DNA of 64,000 nt, from positions 310,001-374,000 of the forward strand of contig JADJJU010000005.1 in the NCBI GenBank assembly GCA_016706365.1, in the 5' to 3' direction. The first letter of the stretch is position 1. The number at the start of each line of letters is the position of its first letter. Both the position numbers and the translations under genes were made by a program. The notes beneath the pieces were generated by a model. It was not told the DNA's origin. It worked only from the letters and a program-made list of their open reading frames with translations, and searched no databases. Source of the DNA: Saprospiraceae bacterium. Lineage in GTDB: Bacteria > Bacteroidota > Bacteroidia > Chitinophagales > Saprospiraceae. Of the stretch, positions 62,805-64,000 are shown one piece after another.

Positions 62805-64000
62805 CTAAGGTATTACAAATTTGTGTGAAGCAATCCAGTTTTCGGGACCGGAAACAATAATTGCATACCATCCGGGAATCAAATTTGAAGCCGTCCATCT
62901 ATACCCATTTGGATGTAAAGGAAGGGAGCTTATTTTTCCGGATTCTATGGTTTGACCTGCGCCACCCACTATTCTGAATTCCAGTTGGGATACATTTGAG
63001 ATGGATTCATTAATGGCAATATCAACATATCCGAGATTTCCTGAGAACTGAATATTGGGATTGATTTCAGGCTCAAAGATGGATGTGAGATAGTTTTCTT
63101 CCAGCCATCCTATTCCACCATTCAATTGCAGATTGTTTTGGAAATCAAAGAAAGTCGCATTTTCCTGATGAGAGCCGGTTCCCCACTGAGTTCGACAGGT
63201 AGATGAAACCCAGGCCGGTTCCCAGTAGATGACACCGGTGCCTCCGTTTTTGACCACTTCTTTTGTCAGATCTACCAACCACTTTTTCTGATTTTCAGGA
63301 TTGATGGGAAGATAGGAAGGATGAGCTTCATTCATGGTGTTATTAGCATTGTCAGCACTTGAAGTAGTCCATATATATGCTGTTTCAAAAATCATTACTT
63401 GTTTTGTGGGATGTTGATTGCGAAGATTCTTGATGATAGTACCTGTCTGAGCTATCGTTGTCGGCTTATGCCACTGCCAGTAATAGGACATTCCTATGAT
63501 GTCAAAATCCGTCACTCCATTATTGATAAATCCACTCAAAAGCCAGTTTACTTCATCCGGATCTGCTAAATGCAGAGCAACAAGAACGGATTGATTTCTC
63601 GTCGTCTCAAAAGCGCGAACTGCTGAGATTGCAGAGTTGAACAACTGGGCATTTCTTGGCCAGTTAAGTGTCCACTTTGAATCATCGGCAGGGGAGAGGA
63701 GGATTCCTTTATTTGTTTCATTTCCTATTTGCACAATTTCAGGTGTCAAGCCTTCCTGATGTAGTTGATCAAGTGTATTATAAATGTAATTATAAAGAGA
63801 ATCCTTCAGTACGGGCAGATTATTGACGACAGGAAGCCAGGCATTTGGCACTCTTTGTTTGCCGGGATCAGCCCAATTATCAGATAAATGAAAATCAAGA
63901 AGTACAGCCATTCCTTCAGCTTTAGCTCTTCCAATTGATTTTTTTACATCTTCAAAATCAGAATAACGATTTCCTGCATTAAGATTGTCATACCACGAAG
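62805..64000 (-). CDS. GH53 endo-beta-1,4-galactanase, start outside the window
   Basis: The window contains all but the N-terminus of a second GH53 enzyme; the open frame continues beyond 64000 as WYDNLNAGNRYSDFEDVKKS upstream of the ATG at 63911, and the other gene shows about 100 further residues are expected. Catalytic glutamates lie in EIVQIGNETNKGILLS and QVMIFETAYIW. It is about 60% identical by eye to the neighbour at 61313-62758, so the pair arose by duplication. The C-terminal domain (NIQFSGNLGYVDIAINE to SHKFVIP) ends with GWYAIIVSGPENWIASHKF, like the other copy. Confidence 0.92.
   Translation of the reverse strand, partial: SWYDNLNAGNRYSDFEDVKKSIGRAKAEGMAVLLDFHLSDNWADPGKQRVPNAWLPVVNNLPVLKDSLYNYIYNTLDQLHQEGLTPEIVQIGNETNKGILLSPADDSKWTLNWPRNAQLFNSAISAVRAFETTRNQSVLVALHLADPDEVNWLLSGFINNGVTDFDIIGMSYYWQWHKPTTIAQTGTIIKNLRNQHPTKQVMIFETAYIWTTSSADNANNTMNEAHPSYLPINPENQKKWLVDLTKEVVKNGGTGVIYWEPAWVSSTCRTQWGTGSHQENATFFDFQNNLQLNGGIGWLEENYLTSIFEPEINPNIQFSGNLGYVDIAINESISNVSQLEFRIVGGAGQTIESGKISSLPLHPNGYRWTASNLIPGWYAIIVSGPENWIASHKFVIP

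Overview
The window comes from a member of the Bacteroidota, most likely a Saprospiria/Chitinophagia-type lineage; the rank below phylum is inferred. Supporting signs are SusC/SusD-type uptake proteins, several proteins with type IX secretion (T9SS) C-terminal sorting domains, promoters of the form TAnnTTTG with few visible Shine-Dalgarno sequences, a fused E1 alpha/beta dehydrogenase, a GYDIA-type GHMP kinase with a mevalonate-pathway set, and a tyrosine ammonia-lyase-led aryl-polyene (flexirubin-type) cluster.

Layout. 1-11.4 kb is one long minus-strand operon for an aryl polyene/flexirubin-type pigment: tyrosine ammonia-lyase, ketoreductase, ketosynthases, acyl carrier proteins, an LpxL-like acyltransferase, dehydratase, thioesterase, methyltransferase, a flavin halogenase-like enzyme and a secreted protein of unknown role. 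It runs off the left edge. 11.7-15.4 kb holds an ECF sigma factor, a gene joining an inner-membrane anti-sigma-like N-terminus to an outer-membrane beta-barrel, and a large lipoprotein. 15.6-20.2 kb holds small membrane proteins, an FMN reductase, a DUF1330 protein and pth. 20.8-33.1 kb is housekeeping: fused E1 dehydrogenase, PBP1A, recO, a GH3-family enzyme, pyrH, and the rplM-rpsI-rpsB-tsf ribosomal operon. 33.3-36.7 kb is a mevalonate/isoprenoid group (fni, HMG-CoA reductase, GYDIA kinase). 36.8-40.1 kb carries an HU-like protein, a TPR protein, a 30-residue AURKAIP1/COX24-like basic protein and RNase E/G. 44.4-51.5 kb is a carbohydrate-uptake locus: a five-module SusE/F-like protein with a T9SS tail, divergent from SusC and an unusually large SusD. 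51.6-64 kb holds an esterase, a serine hydrolase, a LytS/LytTR two-component pair, a tandem trio of T9SS-exported paralogues (the middle one decayed) and two GH53 endo-galactanases, the second running off the right edge.

How it works together. The right half looks like a polysaccharide-utilisation region, probably for a beta-1,4-galactan given the GH53 pair; the SusE/F-like modules would bind glycan at the cell surface. The left cluster would deaminate tyrosine to 4-coumarate and extend it on acyl carrier proteins to a coloured polyene.

Two window-wide patterns matter to any reader. First, at least fifteen genes or gene ends are broken by single-base gains or losses in short homopolymer runs, including rpsI, pth and fni; adding or removing one base restores the expected protein. 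This points to sequence or assembly error rather than gene decay. Second, many intergenic gaps hold short arrays with a seven-base period, mostly abutting stop codons, plus hairpin families and a ~130-bp structured element present in two inverted copies.
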